Origin: Bacteroidota bacterium
GTDB lineage: Bacteria; Bacteroidota; Ignavibacteria; UBA10030; UBA8401
Assembly: GCA_030824295.1 (NCBI GenBank)
Contig: JAVBYA010000239.1
Coordinates: 1 to 7,778, forward strand
Length of the DNA stretch: 7,778 nucleotides
Direction: 5' to 3'
Part shown: positions 1-6,093 of the stretch, in pieces
Layout: each line of letters starts with the position of its first letter
Position numbering within the stretch: position 1 is the stretch's first letter
Made by a program: the position numbers and the translations under genes
The notes under the pieces: generated by a model
Databases searched by the model: none
Told to the model about the DNA's origin: nothing
What the model saw: only the letters and a program-made list of their open reading frames with translations

Positions 1-1185
1 CGGCTCTTCGTGCGGGATGAGTTCTATAAGTCCGAGATCCGGGCCAAAGTGACCTACTCGCCGGAAGAGGAACGGATCGGTCTCAACCGCTTCCCGACCG
101 AGATCCGTGTAGCGGTTCTCGGCATCATTTCTCCGAAAGAAGGAGAGCTTCTCTACACCAAGGTCGCTCAAAGCAAGAATAAGAAACGGACCCTTCGCAC
201 ATTCCGCGATTCATTGTATGTTGTGATCGATACCGTCAGCGTCACCTACGGCTTCCCGGAAAAGAACGTGGAGGATGCCGTGTTCGCCATGGGAAAGGAT
301 AGTATCACACCTCCGGTGCAGACCGACGCGTACGGGTGGGTGATGTTCTCGCTGATCAACCGCTCTCTGAATCAGGCGAATGCGAAGTTCTCCCTGCAGG
401 ACCGGCTGCATAAGGTCGGGAATGTTCTGCGGGACAGGAAAGAGGATTCCATCGCGCACCGTGTGTTTGCATCCGTCACTGCACCGCAGCGGGCGGAAGC
501 CGATCCGGACATCTTCTTCCGCATGGCCGGGGCCATCTATGAGATGCTCCGGAAGGATTCAGCGCAGTACATCGCAAAAGGACTCTTCCAGTTCACCCCC
601 ACAGGCATCCCGCCGCTCCGGGAACATCTGCGTCCGCTCCTTCGTTCTCCCTTCATCACCTTGGCAACAGGACAGATGACGGTGGACGATGTGATCAACG
701 GTTTGGGAACGAACAACCTGGTCTTTCCGCAGCCGCTGGACAGCGGAACGGTCCGCGCCGTGCTGAACAATAATATCAAGACCGTCATCCAGAACGAGAT
801 GCTGGCGCGCGAAGGACTGCGGAAGAACCTGCAGCAGTCCGCGAATGTCCGCCACGATATCTCGGTGTGGATGGACAATTACCGCGGTGCACGGCTGCTG
901 ATGTCCGTGCAGGATACCATCCGCAGGAATGCTCCCGATTCACTGAGCGGCCCAGCGTTGGAACGGTACGTGAAGGAACGGTCGGACGAATACATCGGAA
1001 CACTGGCGGACCGCTATGGCGTCATCGTCCGTCAGGATGTCCTCCGCACCGTCTCCGTCACCACCACCAATATGTCCACCTGGCGGCATATCGGTTTCGG
1101 CGGACGCATCATCGCCGTACCGCAGACCCGTCCGCAGTACGACTGGATCTACGAATCCAAGAAACGACAGCAGATCAATCAATAG
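1..1185 (+). CDS. Probable SurA/PpiC-like periplasmic folding factor, 3' part
   Basis: The reading frame is open at the left edge, so the N-terminus and any signal peptide lie outside; an internal GTG at base 10 is not a credible start. About 394 residues are visible. I suggest a peptidyl-prolyl isomerase/chaperone of the parvulin (SurA, PpiC, PrsA) type, acting on outer-membrane or secreted proteins in the periplasm. The support is pattern-level. There is a charged helical start (DEFYKSEIRAKVTY), a stretch FPTEIRVAVLGI resembling the parvulin first strand, a block around residues 107-145 ending in a G-W-V-x-F-S strand and an amphipathic helix, and a final 'LADRYGVIVRQDVLRTV' helix typical of the C-terminus of these foldases. 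Catalytic parvulin residues are not obvious, so it may be a degenerate chaperone. It ends 42 bases before mrp on the same strand, so co-transcription is likely. A generic secreted helical protein is the alternative. Confidence 0.5.
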   Translation, partial: RLFVRDEFYKSEIRAKVTYSPEEERIGLNRFPTEIRVAVLGIISPKEGELLYTKVAQSKNKKRTLRTFRDSLYVVIDTVSVTYGFPEKNVEDAVFAMGKDSITPPVQTDAYGWVMFSLINRSLNQANAKFSLQDRLHKVGNVLRDRKEDSIAHRVFASVTAPQRAEADPDIFFRMAGAIYEMLRKDSAQYIAKGLFQFTPTGIPPLREHLRPLLRSPFITLATGQMTVDDVINGLGTNNLVFPQPLDSGTVRAVLNNNIKTVIQNEMLAREGLRKNLQQSANVRHDISVWMDNYRGARLLMSVQDTIRRNAPDSLSGPALERYVKERSDEYIGTLADRYGVIVRQDVLRTVSVTTTNMSTWRHIGFGGRIIAVPQTRPQYDWIYESKKRQQINQ

Positions 1186-1227
1186 ATCATCGACCATTGC
1201 ACATCCAATAGACCGAAGGGTATCATC

Positions 1228-2319
1228 ATGAGTTCACTTACCACCGAGAACGTGCTCCAGGCACTCCGCGCCGTCCGCGACCCGGACCTGAACCGCGACA
1301 TCGTTGCGCTCAATTTCATCAAGGACCTGACCATCAGCGGTACGGACGTCAGTTTCTCCATCGAACTGACCACGCCCGCCTGTCCGGTGAAGGACGAGAT
1401 GAAAGCTCAGGCGGAACAGGCCGTGCGGCAATCCATCCCCGGTGTCGGTGCGGTGAACGTGACCATGACAGCAAGTGTGTCGAAGCGGGCGAACACTCAG
1501 GCTGTGCCGGTGCTGCCCGGTGTGAAGAATACCATCGCTGTGGCGAGCGGAAAGGGAGGCGTAGGGAAGTCCACTGTAGCGGTGAACCTTGCCCTCTCGC
1601 TGGCGCGTGAAGGAGCGAGTGTGGGACTCATCGACTGCGATATCTACGGACCGAGCATCCCGCTCATGTTCAACATCAACGAGAAACCGCAGCTGCGTGA
1701 CCAGAAACTGGTCCCTCTGGAGAAGTACGGTGTGAAGGTGATGTCGATCGGCTTCCTCATCGATTCCACGCAAGCCGTCATCTGGCGCGGACCGATGGCA
1801 AGCGGCGCCGTGAAGCAGTTCATGACCGATGTCAACTGGGGCGAGCTCGATTATCTCGTGTTCGATCTGCCCCCGGGGACAGGCGATATCCAGCTGACCA
1901 TCGTGCAGCAGATCCCGCTCACCGGCGCGGTCATCGTTACCACCCCGCAGGAGATGTCCCTGGCGGATGCACGCCGCGGTATGGCGATGTTCCAAAAAGT
2001 GAACGTGCCGATCCTCGGCGTGGTGGAGAATATGAGCTACTTTGTCAGCGCGAGCGGCGAACGGGAGAACATCTTTGACAACGGCGGCGGCAAGCGTGTG
2101 GCGGACCAGTTCTCCGTACCGTTCCTCGGCGAGATCCCCATCTACACTAAGATCCGCGCCGGCAGCGACAGCGGACGCCCGATCACCGATTCCGAGCCCG
2201 ATTCCGAACCGTCGAAGATCTTCCGTACCATCGCGAAGAACCTCGCGGCGCAGATCAGCATCAGCAACTACAGCAAACAGAACGCTCCGATCGAGATCTC
2301 GCTCGGTTCTAACAACTGA
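1228..2319 (+). CDS. mrp: Mrp/ApbC-family Fe-S cluster carrier ATPase
   Basis: This 363-residue protein matches the usual length and order of bacterial Mrp/ApbC proteins, which bind an Fe-S cluster and pass it to apoproteins in the cytoplasm using ATP. Residues about 5-80 form the MIP18/DUF59 (FeS_assembly_P) domain with its conserved T-P-A-C-P motif (Cys52). Residues about 100-340 form the MinD/ParA-like ATPase: deviant Walker A GKGGVGKST (108-116), switch region IDCDIYGPS (135-143), Walker B-type VFDLPPGTGD (211-220) and the family signature VENMSYF (266-272). The CxxC pair that holds the cluster in ApbC should follow directly, but here the residues are V-S-A-S, and no cysteine occurs after residue 137. 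The start is supported by AAGGG at 1216-1220, seven bases before the ATG. It follows the folding-factor gene closely and precedes nfu. Confidence 0.95.
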   Translation: MSSLTTENVLQALRAVRDPDLNRDIVALNFIKDLTISGTDVSFSIELTTPACPVKDEMKAQAEQAVRQSIPGVGAVNVTMTASVSKRANTQAVPVLPGVKNTIAVASGKGGVGKSTVAVNLALSLAREGASVGLIDCDIYGPSIPLMFNINEKPQLRDQKLVPLEKYGVKVMSIGFLIDSTQAVIWRGPMASGAVKQFMTDVNWGELDYLVFDLPPGTGDIQLTIVQQIPLTGAVIVTTPQEMSLADARRGMAMFQKVNVPILGVVENMSYFVSASGERENIFDNGGGKRVADQFSVPFLGEIPIYTKIRAGSDSGRPITDSEPDSEPSKIFRTIAKNLAAQISISNYSKQNAPIEISLGSNN

Positions 2320-2378
2320 CGGTGAGTGTCACCTTAAATGTGACCTTCTTCCTTGGAAAAGTTCAGTCTGTTTCCTTG

Positions 2379-2494
2379 GTCATGCTGAGTCCCGGCTAAA
2401 AAATCGTTCATGCCCGGGACGAAGAACATGCTTGGAGCTGAATCAAGCAGACTCTTCGCTCACAACAAGTGAACTGGTGCTCGCTCAGAGTGAC
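2379..2494. repeat. Structured interspersed repeat (REP/MITE-like) between mrp and nfu
   Basis: The outer arms GTCATGCTGAG (2379-2389) and CTCAGAGTGAC (2484-2494) are complementary at 9 of 11 positions. Inside lie a perfect 7-bp stem, GTCCCGG (2389-2395) with CCGGGAC (2414-2420), and a perfect 6-bp stem, TGCTTG (2429-2434) with CAAGCA (2444-2449). The arms and the internal ACTCTTCGCTC (2451-2461) resemble a widespread family of non-coding interspersed repeats seen in many bacteria, with ends like GTCATTCTGAG...CTCAGAATGAC. This family match is from memory. The element fills much of the 222-base gap between mrp and nfu. I see no gene in it. Confidence 0.65.
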
Positions 2495-2541
2495 ACGACT
2501 ATCTGATTTTGAACTGAATTGCAACACCAGCAATCAAACAT

Positions 2542-2772
2542 ATGACCATCAACGAAAAAGTACAGCGTTCTTTGGATTCGGTCCGGCCGTTCCTGCAGGC
2601 GGACGGGGGGGATGTGGAACTCGTCCGGGTGACGGAGGACGGTTTCGTGGAAGTGAAACTCACCGGTGCGTGCGTTGCATGTCCAATGTCCCGCATGACC
2701 CTGCGGGCCGGCGTGGAACGGCGTCTGTTGAAGGATGTGCCGGAAGTGCGTCGCGTGGAGCAGGTGACCTGA
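2542..2772 (+). CDS. Nfu-type Fe-S scaffold (NifU C-terminal domain)
   Basis: This 76-residue protein is a stand-alone NifU C-terminal (Nfu) domain, which binds a labile [4Fe-4S] cluster at a dimer interface and delivers it to target proteins. It shows the family hallmarks: an N-terminal helix with 'VRPFLQADGGDVELV' (residues 14-28), a strand region 'VEVKLTGAC' and the CxxC motif GACVACPMS with Cys44 and Cys47. The length is normal for the short single-domain form, which lacks the A-type degenerate domain of NfuA. The ATG has no clear Shine-Dalgarno sequence; its leader is AT-rich, as is common in Bacteroidetes-type genes. It lies downstream of mrp on the same strand, beyond the repeat, so the two may be one transcription unit for Fe-S cluster delivery. 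Confidence 0.93.
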   Translation: MTINEKVQRSLDSVRPFLQADGGDVELVRVTEDGFVEVKLTGACVACPMSRMTLRAGVERRLLKDVPEVRRVEQVT

Positions 2773-2795
2773 CCGTCGGACTACTGTTCATTGGA

Positions 2796-2840
2796 TCAAA
2801 ACACAAAGAGGACACCATCGGTGTCCTCTTTGTGTTTTGA
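2796..2840. terminator. Perfect 21-bp inverted repeat, probable bidirectional terminator
   Basis: Bases 2796-2816 and 2820-2840 are perfectly complementary across a three-base loop (ATC). The stem is GC-rich at its tip (GAGGACACC/GGTGTCCTC) and has an A-run in the left foot and TTTT in the right foot, so each strand yields a hairpin rich in U at its 3' side. It sits between the convergent nfu (ending 2772) and the minus-strand lipoprotein gene (ending 2854), exactly where a shared rho-independent terminator is expected. The 9-base direct repeat CATTGGATC flanks it at 2789-2797 and 2842-2850. Confidence 0.85.
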
Positions 2841-2853
2841 CCATTGGATCTTC

Positions 2854-3429
2854 CTACGGTTTCAAGTCCGCACGGACCAGTATCAGTCCATAGAGATATT
2901 CCCGTGAGTAGTTCACGATCCCTTTTCCTTTCTCGAAACCTATGAACAACTCATCATCGATCCATCCCGGCTGATCATAGAAATACCGCACTCTGGTATC
3001 GGTCTTTTCCAGCACTGAGACCACATACTGTGCCGTATCATCCTCATAGAAGATCGGCATCGCATAGGACTGGTCCATCTGCAGTGTAAAATCTGCCCGT
3101 TTCACCGCCTGATAGCGGCTCCCTATCTTCAATAACTCCCACAAGTGATCCCCTTCCGTCCGGTAGCGGCGGTACTCCTTGATTGTCCCCGGATACGCGG
3201 TATAGGTGATTCCCATACAATAGTACTCTTTCCCATCATACTCCATGGTGGAATCGATAGTGAACACGCTGACGATGGTATCCGAACCGTACTTCGGGTA
3301 GGAATAGTACCAAGTGTTCCCCATGGCAAGCGGGAGATATTCAGAGGCAAGGGTGGATTCCTCGGTCGATTCCGTTGTGCAGGCTCCAAAGACCGCAGCC
3401 GAGCCGATGATCATAAATATTCGGTACAT
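2854..3429 (-). CDS. Lipoprotein with PLxxGNxWxY motif, function unknown
   Basis: I do not recognise a function. The start chosen is the ATG at 3429, giving 191 residues. The frame is open further upstream (to an ATG at 3501), but that would run back into the neighbouring gene and spoil the signal peptide. The N-terminus MYRIF is followed by a hydrophobic stretch and V-F-G-A-Cys17, an acceptable lipobox, then a Ser/Thr/Glu-rich linker, so it is probably a lipid-anchored periplasmic or outer-membrane protein. Residues 31-43 (YLPLAMGNTWYYS) open a beta-rich globular domain that ends with 'FEKGKGIVNY' near residue 165. This pattern is common among secreted Ignavibacteria/Kapabacteria proteins of unknown role. 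It follows the 134-residue lipoprotein by 29 bases. No good ribosome binding site is visible. Confidence 0.8.
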   Translation of the reverse strand: MYRIFMIIGSAAVFGACTTESTEESTLASEYLPLAMGNTWYYSYPKYGSDTIVSVFTIDSTMEYDGKEYYCMGITYTAYPGTIKEYRRYRTEGDHLWELLKIGSRYQAVKRADFTLQMDQSYAMPIFYEDDTAQYVVSVLEKTDTRVRYFYDQPGWIDDELFIGFEKGKGIVNYSREYLYGLILVRADLKP

Positions 3430-3458
3430 GATGATCGTCCGTATCTTGAGAGTAATAT

Positions 3459-3863
3459 TCAGGGCATTGCTGCATCGATATCGTCGAATGTGTTCCAGCA
3501 TCCGGTGTAGGCATCATAGAAGGAGGGGAGCCCTCCGCAGAGCAGGTCCAGGGCCACCCATCCGAACCAGAGCTTCGGATAGACCGTGACCTTTTTCTCC
3601 CCGTACGGGCTCCGGATGATCAGCGTATGCTCCCGGTCGCTCCGCAGCCGGATCTCCCGGCCGAAGACGATCCCGTCCTTCGTCTGGTACCGTTTCTTGG
3701 TGATCGTCACCGGGATGCTCTCTCCGTCCGCAGTGAAGATGCGCAGCGAATCGGTGGGATTCATGATCGGTATAGTATCTTCATAGCCTTTCAGCACGGT
3801 TGCGCAGCCGGAAATGAACAGGGAAGTGAGGCAGAGTGAAACAATGATCGTTCGGATCTTCAT
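3459..3863 (-). CDS. Small lipoprotein, envelope-associated, function unknown
   Basis: This 134-residue protein has a clear lipoprotein signal: MKIRTII, a hydrophobic segment, then the lipobox I-S-G-Cys20 followed by ATVLKG. The mature part begins with a beta-rich segment (residues about 28-95, including 'LRIFTADGESIPVTI') that resembles short PEGA-like or 'CATxxxG' lipoproteins. A hydrophobic segment with aromatics follows (KLWFGWVALDLLCGGLPSFY, 97-116), then 'DAYTGCWNTFD'. That 'W..G....D..TG' ending recurs in small envelope lipoproteins of unknown role. Cysteines at 109 and 122 could pair. It sits between the broken barrel gene and the second lipoprotein, probably in one operon. The ATG overlaps a 12-base palindrome (3862-3873), and no strong Shine-Dalgarno sequence precedes it. 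Confidence 0.85.
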   Translation of the reverse strand: MKIRTIIVSLCLTSLFISGCATVLKGYEDTIPIMNPTDSLRIFTADGESIPVTITKKRYQTKDGIVFGREIRLRSDREHTLIIRSPYGEKKVTVYPKLWFGWVALDLLCGGLPSFYDAYTGCWNTFDDIDAAMP

Positions 3864-3927
3864 GGATATCCATTATCGAATGTGAGATGAACTGAGTGTC
3901 TCCGAACCCTCGGTCCGGAAGTGTTTG

Positions 3928-4373
3928 TTAGCGGTAGCTGAAACTGACAAACAGCTGCGCTCGGGTGATCCCGCCGATGAAGTTCAGATCGAGTCCGATC
4001 GGGATCCGCAGTTTATCCAGATAGACGTTGGTGTAGAGATTCATCCCTAGTCCGGTACCGAACGTATTGAAGACCGGCCCCAACCCTCCGCCGATCGCTT
4101 TGTAGCGGGCGCCGAAATATCCCCACAGGTGGGGATAGACCTTCTGCTGCTCAATGCCCAGGAAGGTGACCCCCGCTTCACCCTATCCCGTCAGGTCGTT
4201 GCTGGTATACGGCACTTCGATCCGCCATCCGAACGGATGCCGTCCTTCATGGTGGAATTGCCGCTGCTGTTGACTGTCCCCACTCCGGCGATGGGACCGA
4301 ACCATTGAATGTCCTGACCCAGAGCGGTCAGTGAACAGAGGAGGGTGAGTGCGAAGATCGTGATGGCTTTCAT
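3928..4373 (-). pseudogene. Broken outer-membrane beta-barrel protein gene
   Basis: The 5' part encodes a classic signal peptide (MKAITIFALTLLCSLTALGQ) and a mature start DIQWFGPIAGVGTVN. That frame runs into unrelated sequence and stops at 4191. A second frame, from about 4239 to the stop at 3928-3930, continues with sequence typical of an outer-membrane barrel: HPFGWRIEVPY, then VYPHLWGYFGARYKAIGG, LGMNLYTNVYLDKLRIPIGL and the aromatic-ended last strand AQLFVSFSYR. Joining them needs a frameshift near 4237-4275 and read-through of an in-frame TAG at 4183-4185, which probably replaced a Tyr codon in a 'TGYGEAG' context. The intact product would have been about 148 residues. The ATG at 4373 is chosen because AAAGGGA (4379-4385) precedes it. 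Two assembly errors would be the alternative to a true pseudogene. Confidence 0.8.
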
Positions 4374-4378
4374 TGTGA

Positions 4379-4385
4379 TCCCTTT
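4379..4385 (-). promoter_or_regulatory. Ribosome binding site of the broken barrel gene
   Basis: On the minus strand AAAGGGA lies five bases before the ATG at 4373 and overlaps the region just after an upstream in-frame ATG at 4391. It therefore favours 4373 as the original start, which also gives the cleanest signal peptide. Confidence 0.6.
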
Positions 4386-4513
4386 ATGCATTGTTATTCA
4401 TGGTAAAATGTGTGATGGGCAGTGGAACAGAACAACGGATGATTGGCTATGCGAGCAGTCGCCGTTCTTGTGCACAGCATTCATCGCTCTTTGAAAGATC
4501 AGAAAGCAGCCCT

Positions 4514-5434
4514 TTATTTCAGATAGACCATGCGTCGGACGATGGAAGTCCCATTCCCTGTCATCCGGCAGACATAGACGCCGCTGGGGAATCCATGGAG
4601 ATCGATGGATACTGCATATCGGCCGGCTGAAACAATGTCATCAGCGAGTCTGATCACTTCTCTTCCTACGATATCATACACGCCAAGATGGATATGACCA
4701 TCCTTCGGGACCGTGTATGAGATTCTTGTGCTTGAATTGAACGGATTGGGATAATTCTGTGAAAGTCCCATTGATTGAAGTGTGACATCTTCAGACACTT
4801 CAATGTTAGTAGGGAGGGTGCCGTAGACATTCCCGTTGATCTGTGCATAGATCAGATCGATGTCCTCAGAGAAGCCCCAGGAGTTCCAATACGATTGATT
4901 GTAGAGTCCGAATCCCCACGCCCAGAACCGGCCGCCGGCGGAGGAAGGAGTGCCGAACGAACTCGCTGTGAGTCCCCTGGTCGGCACGGAAGGGGATGAC
5001 AGTGTGGAGATAACGATCCTGAATCCGCGGAAAAAACCGGAATCCTGCTTTGTACTATCGGCAAAGTATTCCGCACCGTTGTACGTATAGTAGTTGGAAG
5101 TGCTGGAGTCATAGCGCTCATACTCGAGTCTGCTGAAGACCGTTTCGGAAGAGGGGAGGGTCTTGCTGGAGAAACACTCGATCACAACGAAGCGTTTCAG
5201 ATTGATCATGGTGTCGCGGACCGACGTTTTGTGATAGTATGCAGTATTGACCATCATCTGATTCTTGGTCACCGTCCTGTAGATCCAGTGATTCCCCAAT
5301 TGCAGCGGATGATACAATGCCAATGAATCGCTCGATTGATAACGGGCAGGCGCCGGATCGACGGTGTACTGGGCATATCCGATACCGGCAAGGAACCATG
5401 CAAGCGGGAAGATGTATCGTCGTTTCTCTATCAT
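4514..5434 (-). CDS. Secreted protein with T9SS type A C-terminal sorting domain
   Basis: This 306-residue protein begins with a Sec signal peptide (MIEKRRYIFPLAWFLAGIGYA, cleavage probably after Ala21). Residues 43-52 carry PLQLGNHWIY, the same PLxxGNxWxY motif as the lipoprotein at 2854-3429. The middle is beta-rich and aromatic, with no enzyme motif that I recognise. Residues about 219-306 form a type A sorting domain of the type IX secretion system: LSQNYPNPFNSSTRISY (224-240), then VYDIVGREV (252-260), then SGVYVCRM, ending in RRMVYLK. The protein is thus expected to be exported to the periplasm, moved across the outer membrane by T9SS and anchored at the surface or released. Its start is well fixed by AAGGAG at 5443-5448 and overlaps the upstream gene's stop by four bases. 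Role unknown; its size suggests a surface protein rather than a large enzyme. Confidence 0.9.
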   Translation of the reverse strand: MIEKRRYIFPLAWFLAGIGYAQYTVDPAPARYQSSDSLALYHPLQLGNHWIYRTVTKNQMMVNTAYYHKTSVRDTMINLKRFVVIECFSSKTLPSSETVFSRLEYERYDSSTSNYYTYNGAEYFADSTKQDSGFFRGFRIVISTLSSPSVPTRGLTASSFGTPSSAGGRFWAWGFGLYNQSYWNSWGFSEDIDLIYAQINGNVYGTLPTNIEVSEDVTLQSMGLSQNYPNPFNSSTRISYTVPKDGHIHLGVYDIVGREVIRLADDIVSAGRYAVSIDLHGFPSGVYVCRMTGNGTSIVRRMVYLK

Positions 5435-5733
5435 TGAATCATCTCCTTCCGATTGTTTCGCCGAAGCCGTTCAAGATACCATGTGCTGGTGTTGTTCAAT
5501 GGCGTCGCTGCGGGATCAGTTCGATATGAAAGCACTTGCCCACCTAATGCAATAGGAAGTAAAATTGCAGTAACAGACCAAATAAGTCCGTTATAATGCC
5601 GCGCCCACTCATGCTTTTGCGCATATAGGAGTTTAAGTTCTTCGCTAAAATTTGAGCTACCAGTTTGATTTCTCATATTTGTTATAGCACCTACTAGCTC
5701 ATCAAAGGATTTTTGTAATTCCTCATGATTCAT
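5431..5733 (-). CDS. Small single-pass membrane protein with an altered C-terminus
   Basis: This is a 100-residue protein of unknown function. Residues 1-48 are a charged helical region (NHEELQKSFDELVGAITNM, later EELKLLYAQKHEWARHYN). One transmembrane helix follows at about 49-69 (LIWSVTAILLPIALGGQVLSY), then a hydrophilic tail. The 'EWARHYN-x-x-W' lead into the helix recalls a family of small uncharacterised membrane proteins, but I cannot name it. The DNA up to about codon 65 is AT-rich, whereas the tail (DPAATPLNNTS...) is coded by GC-rich DNA like that of the downstream gene, so the natural C-terminus was probably lost and replaced. The start has AAAGGA seven to eight bases upstream. The stop overlaps the T9SS gene's ATG (ATGA), so translation of the two may be coupled. 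Confidence 0.65.
   Translation of the reverse strand: MNHEELQKSFDELVGAITNMRNQTGSSNFSEELKLLYAQKHEWARHYNGLIWSVTAILLPIALGGQVLSYRTDPAATPLNNTSTWYLERLRRNNRKEMIQ
5443..5448 (-). promoter_or_regulatory. Strong ribosome binding site of the T9SS-substrate gene
   Basis: On the minus strand AAGGAG stands eight bases before the ATG at 5434 and lies inside the 3' end of the preceding reading frame. It fixes the start of the secreted protein, and with the ATGA overlap it would support reinitiation or coupling. Confidence 0.75.
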
Positions 5734-5780
5734 GTTTATATCCTTTCCTTAAATGTTATTGTCTATTAAACAATATCTGC

Positions 5781-5948
5781 GCCTAATGGTATGCGGCTAA
5801 ACAGCCTTGCAACGCTCCAGAGCGCCTGCCTGCGGCAGTCAGGCAAACGGTTGTGGATCGTGTCCTAAGCGAGCCTTGAGCCTAAATCTCAGCGAGACGG
5901 AGGATCAGTCTGCCCCAAGGGGCTCATTTAAGGAGCGATTTGCTAGAC
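5781..5948. repeat. attC-like palindromic element 1
   Basis: This GC-rich 168-base element has imperfectly complementary ends: GCCTAAT (5781-5787) at the left and GCTAGAC (5942-5948) at the right. They recall the R'' (RYYYAAC) and R' (GTTRRRY) boxes of integron attC sites, with mismatches. Inside are several hairpins: CGCTC/GAGCG around CA (5813-5824), a 21-base near-palindrome (5824-5844) and GCCCC/GGGGC around AA (5912-5923). GGAGC (5932-5936) lies five bases before the right box, as an L' box would. Both arms match element 2 (7114-7171). It starts 47 bases upstream of the small membrane protein gene and lies 145 bases beyond the reductase stop. Confidence 0.5.
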
Positions 5949-6093
5949 ACCACATAGTAGTTTTAGCTTCAAAAATGGAATATTTGGTTTTGCCTTTATT
6001 CTTCCCGCGGTTTTTGGCCGGAAATTATTATAATGGACTCCCGACAGAAGCGTTCAGGAGTGACGGAAGTATTTATGAGAGAACCCCTTGCTA
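5949..6093. other. Non-coding stretch between reductase gene and element 1
   Basis: Together with element 1 this makes a 360-base gene-free gap (5734-6093). I see no credible gene in these bases; a plus-strand frame crossing them has no protein-like character. ACTCC (6036-6040) and GGAGT (6056-6060) could form a weak hairpin after the reductase stop, but no U-run follows it, so I do not call a terminator. Confidence 0.5.

Noticed and set aside
1234..1995. Minus-strand frame of 253 codons inside mrp
   Set aside because: It is a shadow of the strongly conserved mrp coding frame, His/Arg-rich as expected for an antisense frame of GC-rich DNA.
2042..2506. Plus-strand frame of 154 codons overlapping the end of mrp
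   Set aside because: Ser/Arg-rich out-of-frame translation of mrp and the repeat; no family features and no ribosome binding site.
3862..3873. 12-base perfect palindrome ATGGATATCCAT at the start of the small lipoprotein gene
   Set aside because: Possible operator, but a single short palindrome with no second copy or known binding protein is too little to call.
5781..5948. tRNA or other structured RNA gene in the GC-rich gap
   Set aside because: No acceptor stem with CCA-like end and no T-loop (GTTCRANNC) is found in a usable arrangement; the fold is better explained by the long imperfect dyad shared with the element at 7114-7171.
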